Below are positions 1 to 8,737 of a stretch of 64,000 nt of DNA, in pieces. The position numbers were made by a program, and so were the translations under genes. This DNA comes from an uncultured Phascolarctobacterium sp. (GTDB lineage Bacteria; Bacillota; Negativicutes; Acidaminococcales; Acidaminococcaceae): NCBI RefSeq assembly GCF_900770955.1, contig NZ_CAAGLX010000015.1, forward strand, positions 62,001 through 126,000. Reading direction: 5' to 3'. The notes beneath the pieces are model-generated. The model saw only the letters and a program-made list of their open reading frames with translations. It ran no database searches and was not told where the DNA came from. The number at the start of each line of letters is the position of its first letter. Positions within the stretch are counted from its first letter, which is position 1.

Positions 1-254
1 GTGAATTCGGGTTTTTGGAAGAATTCGGGCATATCCTTGGTATCAACGGAAATCATATGGTTAGGAACGATGTCTTTGGTCAGATCAAACCAGAATTTGG
101 AAATCTGAGTCAGCACAGTGCCTTTTTTCACAATCATGTTTTTCAGAATATGGTCAAATGCGGAAATACGGTCAGTGGCAACCATAATAATGCTGTCACC
201 AACATCATACATTTCACGAACCTTGCCGGATTTAAACGGTTTGTACTCTTGCAT
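1..254 (-). CDS. purC: PurC, SAICAR synthetase (3' end outside window)
   Basis: Phosphoribosylaminoimidazole-succinocarboxamide synthase, which joins CAIR and aspartate in purine synthesis. Reading the minus strand from an ATG at 254 gives MQEYKPFKSGKVREMYDVGD, followed by an ATDRISAFD segment, the usual N-terminus and nucleotide-binding region of PurC. An AGGAGG sits 7 nt before the ATG, which fixes the start. Only about 84 codons are present because the gene runs off the left edge. Neighbouring pur genes are not visible. Identity is confident from the N-terminal motifs alone. Confidence 0.9.
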   Translation of the reverse strand, partial: MQEYKPFKSGKVREMYDVGDSIIMVATDRISAFDHILKNMIVKKGTVLTQISKFWFDLTKDIVPNHMISVDTKDMPEFFQKPEF

Positions 255-409
255 TTTAATGCCTCCTAAAAATTTCTCAACAAGTAAATACAGGCTCAGT
301 GCCGGAATTTCTTGTCAGTGTTAACTTTGTTATATTTTATGGTAATATCATAGCACAGTCCGACGAAAAAGTCGAACATTTTTCGCGTTTTAACAAATAT
401 TTTTCGGAT

Positions 410-1246
410 TTATTTTGTTGCCTGCGGTAAAAGGCCGTCCAGGCGCAGCATATCATCAGTGACAAAAGGCTGTCCCAAATGTCTTCCCGGCACGAAGCTA
501 CCGTGGCAGTCGCTGCCGCCGCTGATTAACAGGCCATGCTTTTGACAATGCTGCAGCAGGCGCTGTGTTCCTTCCTCGCTGTGGTTGGAGTGGTAACATT
601 CAAAGCCGTCGAATTTCTCCGTCCGCAGAATATCGAGCACGCGCTCCAATCCGGGGCCATGAAAGCCGCTGGCTGCATGCGCGCACAGAGCTGCGCCGCC
701 GGCAGCGTGAATCGCCGTGATTACCTCGCTGATGGCAGGGAATTCCGGAAAGCCAAGGTCATGCTCCGGCGTAAAGATGCGCTGAAAGAAATCACCCACG
801 CCCGTGCACAGTCCTTTGTCAATCAAATAGGCGAGGGCACTCCAGCCGCCGCGGCGTCTGTCATAGGTATAACGGGCAAATTCCGCTTCATCGACAGGCC
901 AGCCGTCGCGCGCCAGCAGGTGAATGCTGTCCACATCCTTTTGCTCCAGCAGTGCTTCGTTATGCTGCATTAATTCCAGCAGCTGTTTATTATGGATATC
1001 AATGCCGTAGCCAAGGATATGAAAGGACAAATCCTCCTTTGTGGAGCAGATTTCTGCTGCTGGCAGCACCGTAATGCCTGCTGCTGTTGCCAACGACATC
1101 GCTTCTGCGACGTTGGCTACGCTGTCATGGTCCGTTACGGCAATCAGTCCCAGCTGTTGCTTTTGCGCTTCGGCCACCAGCTCCGCTGGGGTCCAGGTGC
1201 CGTCTGAGGCAGTTGTATGTATATGTAAATCAGCTCTTACCGCCAT
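410..1246 (-). CDS. PHP-domain metal-dependent phosphoesterase
   Basis: A 278-residue protein of the PHP family, cytoplasmic and probably binding two or three divalent metals. The family includes the RNase AM/YciV type, which hydrolyses 3',5'-nucleoside bisphosphates or trims RNA 5' ends. Visible metal-site motifs are DLHIHT (residues 6-11), TDHDS (38-42), the AAEIC glutamate near 65, a CAHAA histidine near 195 and GGSDCHG near the C-terminus, so the site looks complete. The length fits single-domain PHP enzymes. It is transcribed alone, divergently from sstT. The exact substrate cannot be read from sequence. Confidence 0.85.
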   Translation of the reverse strand: MAVRADLHIHTTASDGTWTPAELVAEAQKQQLGLIAVTDHDSVANVAEAMSLATAAGITVLPAAEICSTKEDLSFHILGYGIDIHNKQLLELMQHNEALLEQKDVDSIHLLARDGWPVDEAEFARYTYDRRRGGWSALAYLIDKGLCTGVGDFFQRIFTPEHDLGFPEFPAISEVITAIHAAGGAALCAHAASGFHGPGLERVLDILRTEKFDGFECYHSNHSEEGTQRLLQHCQKHGLLISGGSDCHGSFVPGRHLGQPFVTDDMLRLDGLLPQATK

Positions 1247-1312
1247 GTAAGCAGCTCCCTTCTATAGTATTACTGCTTTTTTGTGCAGTAATTGTATATT
1301 TTGTATAATTAT

Positions 1313-1341
1313 AGAATAGTTTATCTTGCACAGCGTGTCAA
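1313..1341 (-). promoter_or_regulatory. Sigma-A-type promoter for the PHP gene
   Basis: On the minus strand TTGACA (1341-1336) is followed by a 17-nt spacer and TATTCT (1318-1313). The leader also holds an 8-bp inverted repeat at 1269-1292 (ATTACTGC/GCAGTAAT), whose role is unknown. Confidence 0.55.
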
Positions 1342-1510
1342 CTGCCGGTAAATATATTCTCTCATTACACAATAGTACGCGAGATTTTTTCGCAGTCTGC
1401 GCAATTTTGTAACAAGCTTAACACTTATTTACATTTTAAGGGTGTTAGTCCCTTTTATGAGTACGGATAAATTACGTGTCTACTCTACAAATACATTACT
1501 CATTGTAGGC

Positions 1511-1539
1511 TTGACATTATTTAACTTATGATATATACT
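1511..1539 (+). promoter_or_regulatory. Consensus promoter upstream of sstT
   Basis: TTGACA (1511-1516), a 17-nt spacer and TATACT (1534-1539). Initiation near 1546 would give a short leader before the AGGGGG ribosome site at 1571. The rest of the 338-nt gap to the PHP gene shows no other clear feature. Confidence 0.8.
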
Positions 1540-1584
1540 ATGAACATCGTTGTATACGGGAGTATAAATTAGGGGGAATTCATT

Positions 1585-2841
1585 ATGTTTAGAAAATTTG
1601 CTGCGATTATCAATGAAGTCGCACTCATCAAGCAAATTGCCGTTGGTCTTGTCATCGGCGTGCTGCTGGCACTTTATGTACCGAAAGCGGTACCTGTTGT
1701 TACCATCTTCGGTGACCTGTTCGTAAAAGCATTAAAGGGCGTTGCTCCGGTGCTGGTTTTCTTCTTGGTTATGAACGCTATGGCCAAAAAGAAAAGCGGC
1801 GGCGAAGCAAATATGAAGCCTATTATCGGCTTATATGTTATTGGCACCTTCTTTGCATCCTTAGTTGGTGTAAGCCTGTCCTTCCTGGCACCTACCACTC
1901 TGCATCTGCAGGTAGCAGACGCTAAGCTCAACCCGCCCAGCGGCATTGTTGAGGTTCTGCACAACCTGATTCTGAGTGTTGTAGACAACCCGATTGCCGC
2001 ACTGCTGAATGCTAACTACATCGGTATTCTGGCATGGGCTGTAGTATTCGGTATTGCTATGAACATGGCTGCCAACGAGCAAACTAAAAACGCTTTGGAT
2101 GATGTTGCTAAGGCTATCACCCTGGTTGTTAAATGGGTTATCCATTTCGCTCCTTTGGGCATCATGGGCCTGGTTGCAACCTCCATCAGCGACAGCGGTC
2201 TGTCTGCTATTTCCAGCTATGTACATCTGCTGGCAGTACTCATCAGCTCCTACTTCCTGGTAGCGCTGGTGATGAACCCGTTGATTGTTTACTTCAACAT
2301 TCGCCGCAATCCGTATCCGCTGGTTTGGGCAACCATCCGCGAATCCGGCGTATACGCTTTCTTTACCAGAAGCTCCGCTGCTAACATTCCGGTTAACATG
2401 GCTCTGTGCAAACGTCTGGGCCTGAATCCTGATACCTACGCAATTTCCATTCCGTTAGGCGCAACCATCAACATGGCCGGTGCTTCCATCACCATTTCCG
2501 TACTGGCGCTTGCTGCTGCCAATACTTTGGGCATTCATGTTGATATGCCGACAGCTCTCTTACTGTGCATCGTGTCTACCGTTGGTGCCTGCGGTGCTTC
2601 AGGTGTTGCCGGTGGCTCCCTGCTGCTGATTCCGGTTGCCTGCGCTTCCTTTGGTATCAGCAATGATATCGCTATGCAGGTTGTTGGCGTTGGCTTCATC
2701 ATCTCCGTACTGGAGGATGCTTGCGAAACTGCGCTCAACAGCTCCAGTGACGTTCTCTTTACTGCTACTGCCGAATTTGCAGAGCGCGCTAAGGAAGGCA
2801 CTCTGAAGAGCGAAGACCTGGTTCCGAGAAACAACATTTAA
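1585..2841 (+). CDS. sstT: Sodium/serine-threonine symporter SstT
   Basis: A 418-residue inner-membrane carrier of the DAACS (SLC1-like) family that imports serine and threonine with Na+. The sequence is almost entirely hydrophobic helices. It contains the family segments [12 protein letters not shown] and [12 protein letters not shown] (about residues 260-300), the re-entrant and ion-binding region of SstT, and its length matches E. coli SstT. The ATG at 1585 follows AGGGGG by 8 nt. It has its own promoter and a strong terminator, so it is monocistronic. A serine/threonine importer suits an amino-acid-fermenting anaerobe. Confidence 0.93.
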   Translation: MFRKFAAIINEVALIKQIAVGLVIGVLLALYVPKAVPVVTIFGDLFVKALKGVAPVLVFFLVMNAMAKKKSGGEANMKPIIGLYVIGTFFASLVGVSLSFLAPTTLHLQVADAKLNPPSGIVEVLHNLILSVVDNPIAALLNANYIGILAWAVVFGIAMNMAANEQTKNALDDVAKAITLVVKWVIHFAPLGIMGLVATSISDSGLSAISSYVHLLAVLISSYFLVALVMNPLIVYFNIRRNPYPLVWATIRESGVYAFFTRSSAANIPVNMALCKRLGLNPDTYAISIPLGATINMAGASITISVLALAAANTLGIHVDMPTALLLCIVSTVGACGASGVAGGSLLLIPVACASFGISNDIAMQVVGVGFIISVLEDACETALNSSSDVLFTATAEFAERAKEGTLKSEDLVPRNNI

Positions 2842-2860
2842 TTTAACATAACAAATAAAA

Positions 2861-2900
2861 CGGCCGCCGAAGCATTTCGCTCCGGCGGCTGTTTTATTTT
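2861..2900. terminator. Bidirectional terminator between sstT and hsp20
   Basis: GCCGCCGAAGC pairs with GCTCCGGCGGC with one mismatch, flanked by A-rich and T-rich tracts. It can end both sstT and the convergent hsp20 transcript. Confidence 0.85.
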
Positions 2901-2926
2901 GAAAGGATGATATTGGTTTTTATGTA

Positions 2927-3376
2927 TTAGCCTTCAATGGCAATATATTTTTTGTCTTCGACTTTTTTAGGCTCAACCTTAGGAATAGTAACTTTCAGGA
3001 TACCGTCTTCGAATTTAGCTTTGATATCTTCTTGGGTAACTGCTTCGCCGACATAGAAAGTTCTTGCACATTGACCGCTGTAACGTTCACGGCGGATGTA
3101 AACGCCTTTATCGTTCTTTTCGTCCTTGTCGAGGCCTTTGGCGGCGGTAATGGTCAGATAACCGTTTTCCAGTTTGGCGCTGACATCTTCTTTTTTGAAG
3201 CCGGGCAGGTCGATATCCATTTCATAAGCGGTATCCGATTCCTTGATATCGGTTTTCATAACGTTCTGGGCATGTTTACCGTACAGCGGATTACGATGAC
3301 CGAAGAACTCTTTTTCAAACGGGAAATCCATTAAATCATCAAATAAGCTTTCACCAAATACACTAGGCATCATCAT
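2927..3376 (-). CDS. Small heat-shock protein, Hsp20/alpha-crystallin family
   Basis: A 149-residue ATP-independent holdase chaperone of the cytoplasm. The N-terminus is short and Met/Phe-rich. The alpha-crystallin domain starts near residue 40 and includes MDIDLPGFKKEDV and the C-terminal GILKVTIPK strand, followed by an I-A-I type tail. An AGGAGG-like site (GGAGGA) precedes the ATG at 3376. Expression is probably repressed by HrcA through the CIRCE element at 3528-3554. The leader is long, about 130 nt. Confidence 0.92.
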   Translation of the reverse strand: MMMPSVFGESLFDDLMDFPFEKEFFGHRNPLYGKHAQNVMKTDIKESDTAYEMDIDLPGFKKEDVSAKLENGYLTITAAKGLDKDEKNDKGVYIRRERYSGQCARTFYVGEAVTQEDIKAKFEDGILKVTIPKVEPKKVEDKKYIAIEG

Positions 3377-3511
3377 AAGTCATTCCTCCAGTTTTATTGC
3401 GCTTGTTGTAGTCATTTTAATGTTGATGCAGCAAGTATTGATTTGATTTGCCAACGCGGGATGTGAACCTTTTGGGTGTTGCCCTTACGGCTCATTTCCT
3501 TTGTTGACTAT

Positions 3512-3540
3512 GTTATACCACTACTTGTTAGCACTGTCAA
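3512..3540 (-). promoter_or_regulatory. hsp20 promoter
   Basis: Minus-strand TTGACA (3540-3535), a 17-nt spacer and TATAAC (3517-3512). The -35 hexamer lies inside the CIRCE element, so a bound repressor would block RNA polymerase directly. Confidence 0.8.
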
Positions 3541-3554
3541 GCGTTGAGTGCTAA
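3528..3554. promoter_or_regulatory. CIRCE operator (HrcA site)
   Basis: TTAGCACTG, 9 nt, then GAGTGCTAA. This matches the CIRCE consensus TTAGCACTC-N9-GAGTGCTAA at 17 of 18 positions; the only difference is the last base of the left arm. Confidence 0.92.
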
Positions 3555-3627
3555 TTTCTGGCGATTTCACAGAAATTACAAAAATTCCCCCGAAAAAACT
3601 AAAAAAATCCCCCAAATTTCCTCTCAT

Positions 3628-3682
3628 CCTACCCGAATTTACCATTTCGGGTAGGGACAAACCACCCCAAATAAGCTATGAT
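3628..3682 (+). promoter_or_regulatory. Palindromic operator/promoter, copy A (SLH porin)
   Basis: Left arm CCTACCCGAA (3628-3637), 8-nt gap, right arm TTCGGGTAGG (3646-3655), 21 nt, then TATGAT (3677-3682). The 10-bp arms are perfectly complementary. No -35 hexamer is recognisable, suggesting activator dependence. It is one of six sites with identical spacing and lies about 160 nt before the porin start. Confidence 0.75.
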
Positions 3683-3841
3683 GTAGCCAGAAGCAACGAA
3701 GAAAACACTGTTCTTCTTGCAAAAGTCTTTACTAAACGGAGCAGGTACTGCAGAAGCTAAAATGAAACAAGGCAAATTTTAGCAGCCAACAGCGCAAGCC
3801 TCCGCAAGGTAAAAAAATTACTTAAAGAGGAGGAATTTCTC

Positions 3842-5227
3842 ATGAAAAAATCTTTAGTCCTCGCAATGGCAATGGCATTAGGTGTAACCGCATCCGCTTA
3901 TGCTGCTAACCCCTTCAGCGACGTTCCTGCTGGTCACTGGGCTTATGACAGCATCACCAAGCTGGCAGCTGCAGGTGTAATCGATGGTTATGGTGACGGC
4001 ACCTTCGGCGGTGACAAGCTGATGACTCGCTACGAAATGGCACAAATCGTTGCTAGAGCAATGGCCAAAGGCGCTAACGTTGACAAGCTGGCAGCAGAAT
4101 TTGCTGATGAGCTGGACAGCCTGGGCGTGCGCGTAGCTAACCTGGAGAAAAAAGCTGATAATGTAAAGATTACCGGTGAAGTTCGCTTCCGTTATGTTGA
4201 CCAAGACGGTGCAATGTCAAGAAGGACTTTAGACAGAGGTTACAGAGTTTTGGGCAATGATTCCAACCATGTGGCAGATATTCGTTCCCGTATCTGGATT
4301 AACGGCATGATTAATGATGACTGGACCTATACCGGCATGCTGCAGAATGTTCAGAACCTGAATAATGACACAGGTGATGAAAATACAAGCTTCCAACGCG
4401 CTTATGTAGACGGCAAGCTGGGCGGCATGGCAGTACGTGCAGGTCGTTACAACCTTGTAATTGCTGATGGCAATATCTATGATACCCGTGCGGATGGCCT
4501 GGAGCTGTCTTATGGCAACAAGCTTAAATTTAAAGGCTTCGCAGGCAAGGCAACTGATGATATCACTGTAGTACCGCTTATGATAAATGATGGCGTTAAT
4601 ACTGAAACTGGTGATATTACTAATGGCGGCAAGTATTGGGGCTTAGCAGTAGAAGGCGAGCTGGCTAAGGGCTTGAAGGCTACTGCCGGCTACACTCAAT
4701 TCAAAGATATGGGAACTGGCTCTGTTGCATTTGACAATGGTAACTTTGACAAAACTGATATTGACAACGGCATCTGGCATGCAGGCTTGAGCTATGATAT
4801 GGGCCATTTCAATCTGTCCGCTATGTATCTGAAGGGCGATTTGACTGCTGACAAACTTAATGATATGCAAGACGGTAAAATTAACAAAGCTATTGATAAA
4901 TACCTGGATGACGACGGCTTCGTTATCGGCCTGGCTTATAAGGGTGCAAAGGCTGAGGATGCAGGCAGCTGGGGAGCATGGGCTAAATACTATGACCAAG
5001 GCGCACAAACCTATGTTGCACACACCACTGATGCTAACACCTTTGGTATGACCGGCTTCAAGGGCTTCGGCGTAGGCGCTAACTACACCATCGCGAAGAA
5101 CATTGTAGCTAACGTTGCCTACTACAACACTGAATCCAAGCTGTTGAAAGAACTTCCTGGAATTGCTGCTGATTTGGAACGTACTAAAGACCATCGCTTC
5201 TGGACTGACGTAACCTTCACTTTCTAA
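3842..5227 (+). CDS. SLH-domain outer-membrane porin, OmpM type
   Basis: A 461-residue exported protein. The signal peptide is residues 1-21 (cleavage after ASAYA). One SLH domain follows (FSDVPAGHWAYDSITKL to about residue 75), then a short coiled-coil stretch ending in VANLEKKADN. From about residue 108 there is a long aromatic, beta-strand-rich segment ending in phenylalanine (TDVTFTF), typical of an outer-membrane beta-barrel. In Negativicutes such proteins tie the outer membrane to the polyamine-modified peptidoglycan and act as porins. AGGAGG lies 8-9 nt before the ATG. It is transcribed alone, from palindrome copy A, and ends at a strong terminator. It is the best taxonomic marker in the window. 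Confidence 0.93.
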   Translation: MKKSLVLAMAMALGVTASAYAANPFSDVPAGHWAYDSITKLAAAGVIDGYGDGTFGGDKLMTRYEMAQIVARAMAKGANVDKLAAEFADELDSLGVRVANLEKKADNVKITGEVRFRYVDQDGAMSRRTLDRGYRVLGNDSNHVADIRSRIWINGMINDDWTYTGMLQNVQNLNNDTGDENTSFQRAYVDGKLGGMAVRAGRYNLVIADGNIYDTRADGLELSYGNKLKFKGFAGKATDDITVVPLMINDGVNTETGDITNGGKYWGLAVEGELAKGLKATAGYTQFKDMGTGSVAFDNGNFDKTDIDNGIWHAGLSYDMGHFNLSAMYLKGDLTADKLNDMQDGKINKAIDKYLDDDGFVIGLAYKGAKAEDAGSWGAWAKYYDQGAQTYVAHTTDANTFGMTGFKGFGVGANYTIAKNIVANVAYYNTESKLLKELPGIAADLERTKDHRFWTDVTFTF

Positions 5228-5291
5228 TAAACCTTCATATAACCCTTCATACAAAAACTTCCTAAAATTGGCAGCGCTCGGCGCTGTCGGC

Positions 5292-5320
5292 AAAGAACCG
5301 CCGCAAGGCGGTTCTTTTGC
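5292..5320 (+). terminator. Terminator after the SLH porin gene
   Basis: AAAGAACCGCC, a GCAA tetraloop, then GGCGGTTCTTTT: a strong hairpin with a short U tract. Confidence 0.88.
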
Positions 5321-5362
5321 GTTTGTGGGGGGTGTTTCTTGCGTAAGTTTTCGCTTCTTGCG

Positions 5363-5521
5363 CAACCCTTCCGTCTGCTCGCTGACGCTCGCATCCACCT
5401 TCCCTTTCAGGGAAGATATAACAGTATGTGCAGTTCTGACTATCGCTGTTTTTACAAACTTTTATATGCTCCCTGTAAGGGAGCTGGCATCGCCGTAGGC
5501 GATGACTGAGGGTTGTGTACA
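5363..5521. repeat. Short interspersed repeat, copy 1 (MITE-like, about 159 bp)
   Basis: Nearly identical over both ends to 10484-10640. It begins CAACCCTTCCGTCTGCTCGC and ends with CGCCGTAGGCGATGACTGAG then GGTTGT, so the extreme ends are inverted (CAACCCT/AGGGTTG). Internally it has CTTCCCTTTCAGGGAAG and CTCCCTGTAAGGGAG hairpins. It has no coding capacity. The middle 50 nt differ between copies. Confidence 0.75.
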
Positions 5522-5629
5522 GCACGTCAAAAGTTTGGAAGGAGAGGCTCTTCAAGATTGTGCTTGCACTTGCATTAGTCAACAATTTTTCATGAAGATC
5601 TCCTAAAATCCACAAAATTTCCTCTCATC

Positions 5630-5684
5630 CTACCCGAAATCACTCTTTAGGGTGGGGCGCTTTTACTCTTTTTACGCTACACTA
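5630..5684 (+). promoter_or_regulatory. Palindromic operator/promoter, copy B (nucleoside hydrolase)
   Basis: CCTACCCGAA (5630-5639), 8 nt, TTAGGGTGGG (5648-5657, 8 of 10 matching copy A), 21 nt, TACACT (5679-5684). A second possible -10 (TATAAT) lies nearer the gene at about 5771-5776. Confidence 0.7.
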
Positions 5685-5806
5685 TAGGTGTAAACAATCA
5701 GCTGCCAAGCAGAAAGCATTTATCTGCAGGAGCATAATCAAGGTAAAATCTGCATCCTGTGCGGAATTTTATATAATCAGGTTGGGGAATTAAGGAGGTA
5801 ATAAAG

Positions 5807-6913
5807 ATGAAAATGAAAAAATTGACTAGCTTATGTGGTTGCCTGTTACTTTCCATGTGCATGGGCGTTGGCGCAATGACTGCTCCGCTGTCTGCTGAGG
5901 CTGCAGCACGCGAAAAGGTTATTCTGGACGCTGATATGGTAGATCTGTTTGATGACGGCATCGCTATGATGATGCTGGCTGAATCTCCCAAGATGGATCT
6001 GAAGGGTGTTACCATCGTTATCGGTAATACCTGGGTTGAAACCGGTACCGCTTCCGCTATCCGTCAGCTGGAGGGCATCGGCCGCACCGATATTCCTGTA
6101 TTTATGGGCGTTAATGAAACCGTTCGCAAGGACCGTTTCGCTAACATGAAGGAAGAAAAACGCATTTACGGCCGCGGCCATGACTCCCATCTGGGCGCTG
6201 CAGGCTATCCACAGCCGGCATCCTGGCAGGCTGAATACCGCAAGAACTATAATGATGAGCCGGTAATGAACCCGCAAAAGCAGCATGCTGCTGATTTCAT
6301 CATTGATACCATCAAAAAGCATCCGGGCGAAGTAACCATCGTTGCTATCGGTAGCGGTGCTAACCTGGCCGCTGCTCTGGACAAGGCTCCGGAAATTGCT
6401 CCGCTGGCTAAACGCGTTGTTTACATGGCAGGCGCTTTCTTCTGCGAAGGCAACGTTATGCCTACCTCCGAGTTCAACGTTTGGATTGATCCGGAAACCG
6501 CGAAAAAGGCTTACCGCGCTCCCTGGAAGGAGCAAATCTTCCTGCCGCTGGATGTTTGCAGCAAGGAACTGATGAGCCACGATGATTTTGCTGATCTGGA
6601 AAGCCGCATTAAGAGCGACCGCTTTAAGGCTATGTGGGAAAGCCACTATGCTACTCCGATGTTCCGCAAGGATCCTGCTTTCAAGAACTACATTTGGGAC
6701 GTTCTGGCAGCAGCAGTAGCAATTGATCCTTCCGTAATTCTGGAATCTGAAACTCTGCCGATTGATGTTGATGACCAATACGGCTATGGTTACGGCCAGA
6801 CTATGGGCTTCCGCGGTGCAGCTCCTGAAGGTGCTCAGAACGCAAAGATTGTTTACGCTGTAGACCGCGCTAAAATCTGGAAGATGGTTGAAGATGTATT
6901 TAACAAGCTGTAA
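5807..6913 (+). CDS. Secreted nucleoside hydrolase (IunH family)
   Basis: A 368-residue exported enzyme predicted to cleave the N-glycosidic bond of ribonucleosides, releasing base and ribose. The signal peptide is about 33 residues (hydrophobic core, then SAEAAA). The mature N-terminus carries the calcium-binding signature LDADMVDLFDDG, a variant of the DTDxxxDD motif. PVFMGVN and a C-terminal DVLAAAVAIDP segment also fit the family. AAGGAGGT lies 7 nt before the ATG. Palindrome copy B lies upstream, as before the 5'-nucleotidase gene, which suggests joint use of extracellular nucleotides. Most relatives are cytoplasmic, so export is notable. Confidence 0.88.
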   Translation: MKMKKLTSLCGCLLLSMCMGVGAMTAPLSAEAAAREKVILDADMVDLFDDGIAMMMLAESPKMDLKGVTIVIGNTWVETGTASAIRQLEGIGRTDIPVFMGVNETVRKDRFANMKEEKRIYGRGHDSHLGAAGYPQPASWQAEYRKNYNDEPVMNPQKQHAADFIIDTIKKHPGEVTIVAIGSGANLAAALDKAPEIAPLAKRVVYMAGAFFCEGNVMPTSEFNVWIDPETAKKAYRAPWKEQIFLPLDVCSKELMSHDDFADLESRIKSDRFKAMWESHYATPMFRKDPAFKNYIWDVLAAAVAIDPSVILESETLPIDVDDQYGYGYGQTMGFRGAAPEGAQNAKIVYAVDRAKIWKMVEDVFNKL

Positions 6914-6942
6914 GCGATAAATTTATGATTTAAAGCTAGCGT

Positions 6943-6997
6943 CCTACCCGAATTTGCTGTTTCGGGTAGGGCGCTTTAGTTTTTTTTAGGGTAAAAT
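6943..6997 (+). promoter_or_regulatory. Palindromic operator/promoter, copy C
   Basis: Perfect arms CCTACCCGAA (6943-6952) and TTCGGGTAGG (6961-6970), then 21 nt including a T-rich run, then TAAAAT (6992-6997). It lies 53 nt before the lipoprotein gene at 7051. The hairpin plus T-run could also act as a weak terminator for the upstream hydrolase gene. Confidence 0.75.
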
Positions 6998-7050
6998 AAA
7001 GGTATAAAAGATTAGCTGCGAAGCAGGCAGCAGGAAGCGGAGGGATTGAT

Positions 7051-8190
7051 ATGCTGAAGAAAAGCTGGAAAAATGTCTTAGTGGGAGCCATGCTGCTGAC
7101 TGCCTTGACCATGCTGCTGAATGGCTGTGGTTCGGATAAGCAGGCTGCAGCAACGCAGCCAAAGGCCACGAAGGTGGAGGAAGCTGCTGCGGCTGTGGCG
7201 AAGGTGCCTGCCTATGAGCGTGAATACGGCAAGCTGGTGGAGGGTATCTATAATTTTGTGAATGATGGCAATATGGATAAGGTGCCGCAGCAGGGCATGA
7301 CCGGAATTTATGAGCTGCGGGATCGTATGGGTTACGCTGATGCGTTGAACATGCTTGGTTATACGCTGCAGGATATCAATAATGACAAGGTGCCGGAGCT
7401 GATTTTTGCTATTTTGGATAACGAAAAGCAGGGCAAGGGTTATTATGGCAAGGATATCTATGCTATTTATACCTTTGTGGACGGAAAAATAAAATTTGTT
7501 GATGAGGGCTGGGCTCGCAGCAATATTAAGCTGTTGGCGAACAATATGCTGCTGACGCGCGGCAACAGCAGTAATGTGGACTATGTGCTGGCGCTGGGGG
7601 ATTTGCTGCCGAACGGTGATAAAAGATGTATTGATATGTACTTTACCCGTTCAAAGAGCAATAATGAACCAGGTCTTGATGTTTATCGCAACAACGTGGG
7701 CAGAGGTGATGTTGCTGTTTCGCAAAAGACGAATATGACTGCGGATGATTTCTTTGATATGGGCGAAGAGATGGCCGGTGACAGCGTGAAGCTTGAGCTG
7801 CTGCCGTTGAAGGAATACAAGCAGCGAGGCTTTAAGGGCCTGGCAATGCAGTATCTGGAGTGCATGGGCGTACATGAGCTGCAGGATCCGAAGGCTGATC
7901 TTTCCAAGTATGAGCAGGTTTCCGTGCCTAATCCCTTTAAGGGTGCGGATGTGATTTTCCGCAGTACGAAAAATCTGGAAGACTTCCGTCTGCTAGAGCT
8001 TGCTTCCGGCAAGAGCATTTACAGCAAGGATCTGCTGATGGCTGATGAAAAGCTGGTGCTGCATCTGGAAAGCTTGGAAACTATTCCCAAGAACGGTATC
8101 AGCTTTAAGGATGATGCAGGCAGAGAGCGCAGGTTTGCGATTTTGCAAAGCGGTAAGGACGGCAGTATTTATCTGCAGGAGATTGATTAA
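7051..8190 (+). CDS. Lipoprotein of unknown function with a shared C-terminal motif
   Basis: A 379-residue predicted lipoprotein: type II signal peptide with lipobox LNGC near residue 26, then an Ala/Lys-rich linker. The middle of the protein includes DINNDKVPELIFAI, a pattern resembling calcium-loop or FG-GAP-like segments, but no family was recognised. The last 35 residues (IPKNGISF...GRERRF...GKDGSIYL) match the C-terminus of the next gene product, so the two share a small domain. ATG 7051 follows GGAGGG. It is the first gene of a row of secreted-protein genes behind operator copy C. Confidence 0.8.
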   Translation: MLKKSWKNVLVGAMLLTALTMLLNGCGSDKQAAATQPKATKVEEAAAAVAKVPAYEREYGKLVEGIYNFVNDGNMDKVPQQGMTGIYELRDRMGYADALNMLGYTLQDINNDKVPELIFAILDNEKQGKGYYGKDIYAIYTFVDGKIKFVDEGWARSNIKLLANNMLLTRGNSSNVDYVLALGDLLPNGDKRCIDMYFTRSKSNNEPGLDVYRNNVGRGDVAVSQKTNMTADDFFDMGEEMAGDSVKLELLPLKEYKQRGFKGLAMQYLECMGVHELQDPKADLSKYEQVSVPNPFKGADVIFRSTKNLEDFRLLELASGKSIYSKDLLMADEKLVLHLESLETIPKNGISFKDDAGRERRFAILQSGKDGSIYLQEID

Positions 8191-8253
8191 GGCGCAATGC
8201 CTGATAATAGCTTAATTGATAATGTTATATAAAAAACTTTGGAGGTGTTTTTT

Positions 8254-8727
8254 ATGCGTAAAAGATTTTTAGGTGCAATGTTATTGGCGCTTGGCATCAG
8301 CTTGTTTGGCGGTTGGGGCAGTGCGCAGGCCAACAGTGTGCCGGAGCCTGCCCAAAGCATGCTGCATGTATGCTGGCTGAAGGATGCTCATGTTAATCCT
8401 GCTTCTTGTGAGGTGGTAAGGATGCCGGAGGCTTTTGAGCCGGCGAAGGCTGTGGTGACAAGCTCGGTGGATTTCCCTGATTTTCAGGTAGTGGCGCTGG
8501 ATTTGCGTGAGGTGACTGAGGAGGGCTATCCTATTTTTAATGTACAATCTATTTATTATAAGGATTTACTGCGTGCAGCTGAACCGATTATTATTGTGAT
8601 GCGTGATTCCGAGTCCTTCCCGCGCAATGGTATTGCAGTGCGCGATTCCTTGGGCAGAGAGCGTATTTTCGGGATTGCTATCAGCGGTGAGGACGGAAGC
8701 CTGCTGCTGAGTGAGGTTGAGAGATAG
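8254..8727 (+). CDS. Secreted protein with the same C-terminal motif
   Basis: A 157-residue exported protein. The start is taken at ATG 8254 because GGAGGTG lies 8 nt upstream; a longer TTG start would overlap that site. The signal peptide ends near SAQA. The C-terminal half contains FPRNGIAVRDSLGRERIFGI and GEDGSLLL, homologous to the end of the lipoprotein at 7051-8190. The family is unknown. It probably shares the transcript of the upstream lipoprotein (63-nt gap). A truncated copy of its 3' end is found at 9504-9632. Confidence 0.78.
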   Translation: MRKRFLGAMLLALGISLFGGWGSAQANSVPEPAQSMLHVCWLKDAHVNPASCEVVRMPEAFEPAKAVVTSSVDFPDFQVVALDLREVTEEGYPIFNVQSIYYKDLLRAAEPIIIVMRDSESFPRNGIAVRDSLGRERIFGIAISGEDGSLLLSEVER

Positions 8728-8737
8728 AGGTGTGGCG

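Noticed and set aside
15..269. 84-residue plus-strand frame at the left edge
   Set aside because: It is the shadow of purC, which reads on the other strand with an AGGAGG and conserved motifs.
3548..3760. 70-residue frame upstream of the SLH porin
   Set aside because: It runs through the CIRCE arm, the palindrome and the -10 box, lacks a ribosome site and resembles no protein.
6943..6990. Palindrome copy C as only a terminator of the nucleoside hydrolase gene
   Set aside because: The T-run fits a terminator in this copy alone; other copies lack it, while the 21-nt distance to a -10 box is constant, so a promoter element is the better reading.
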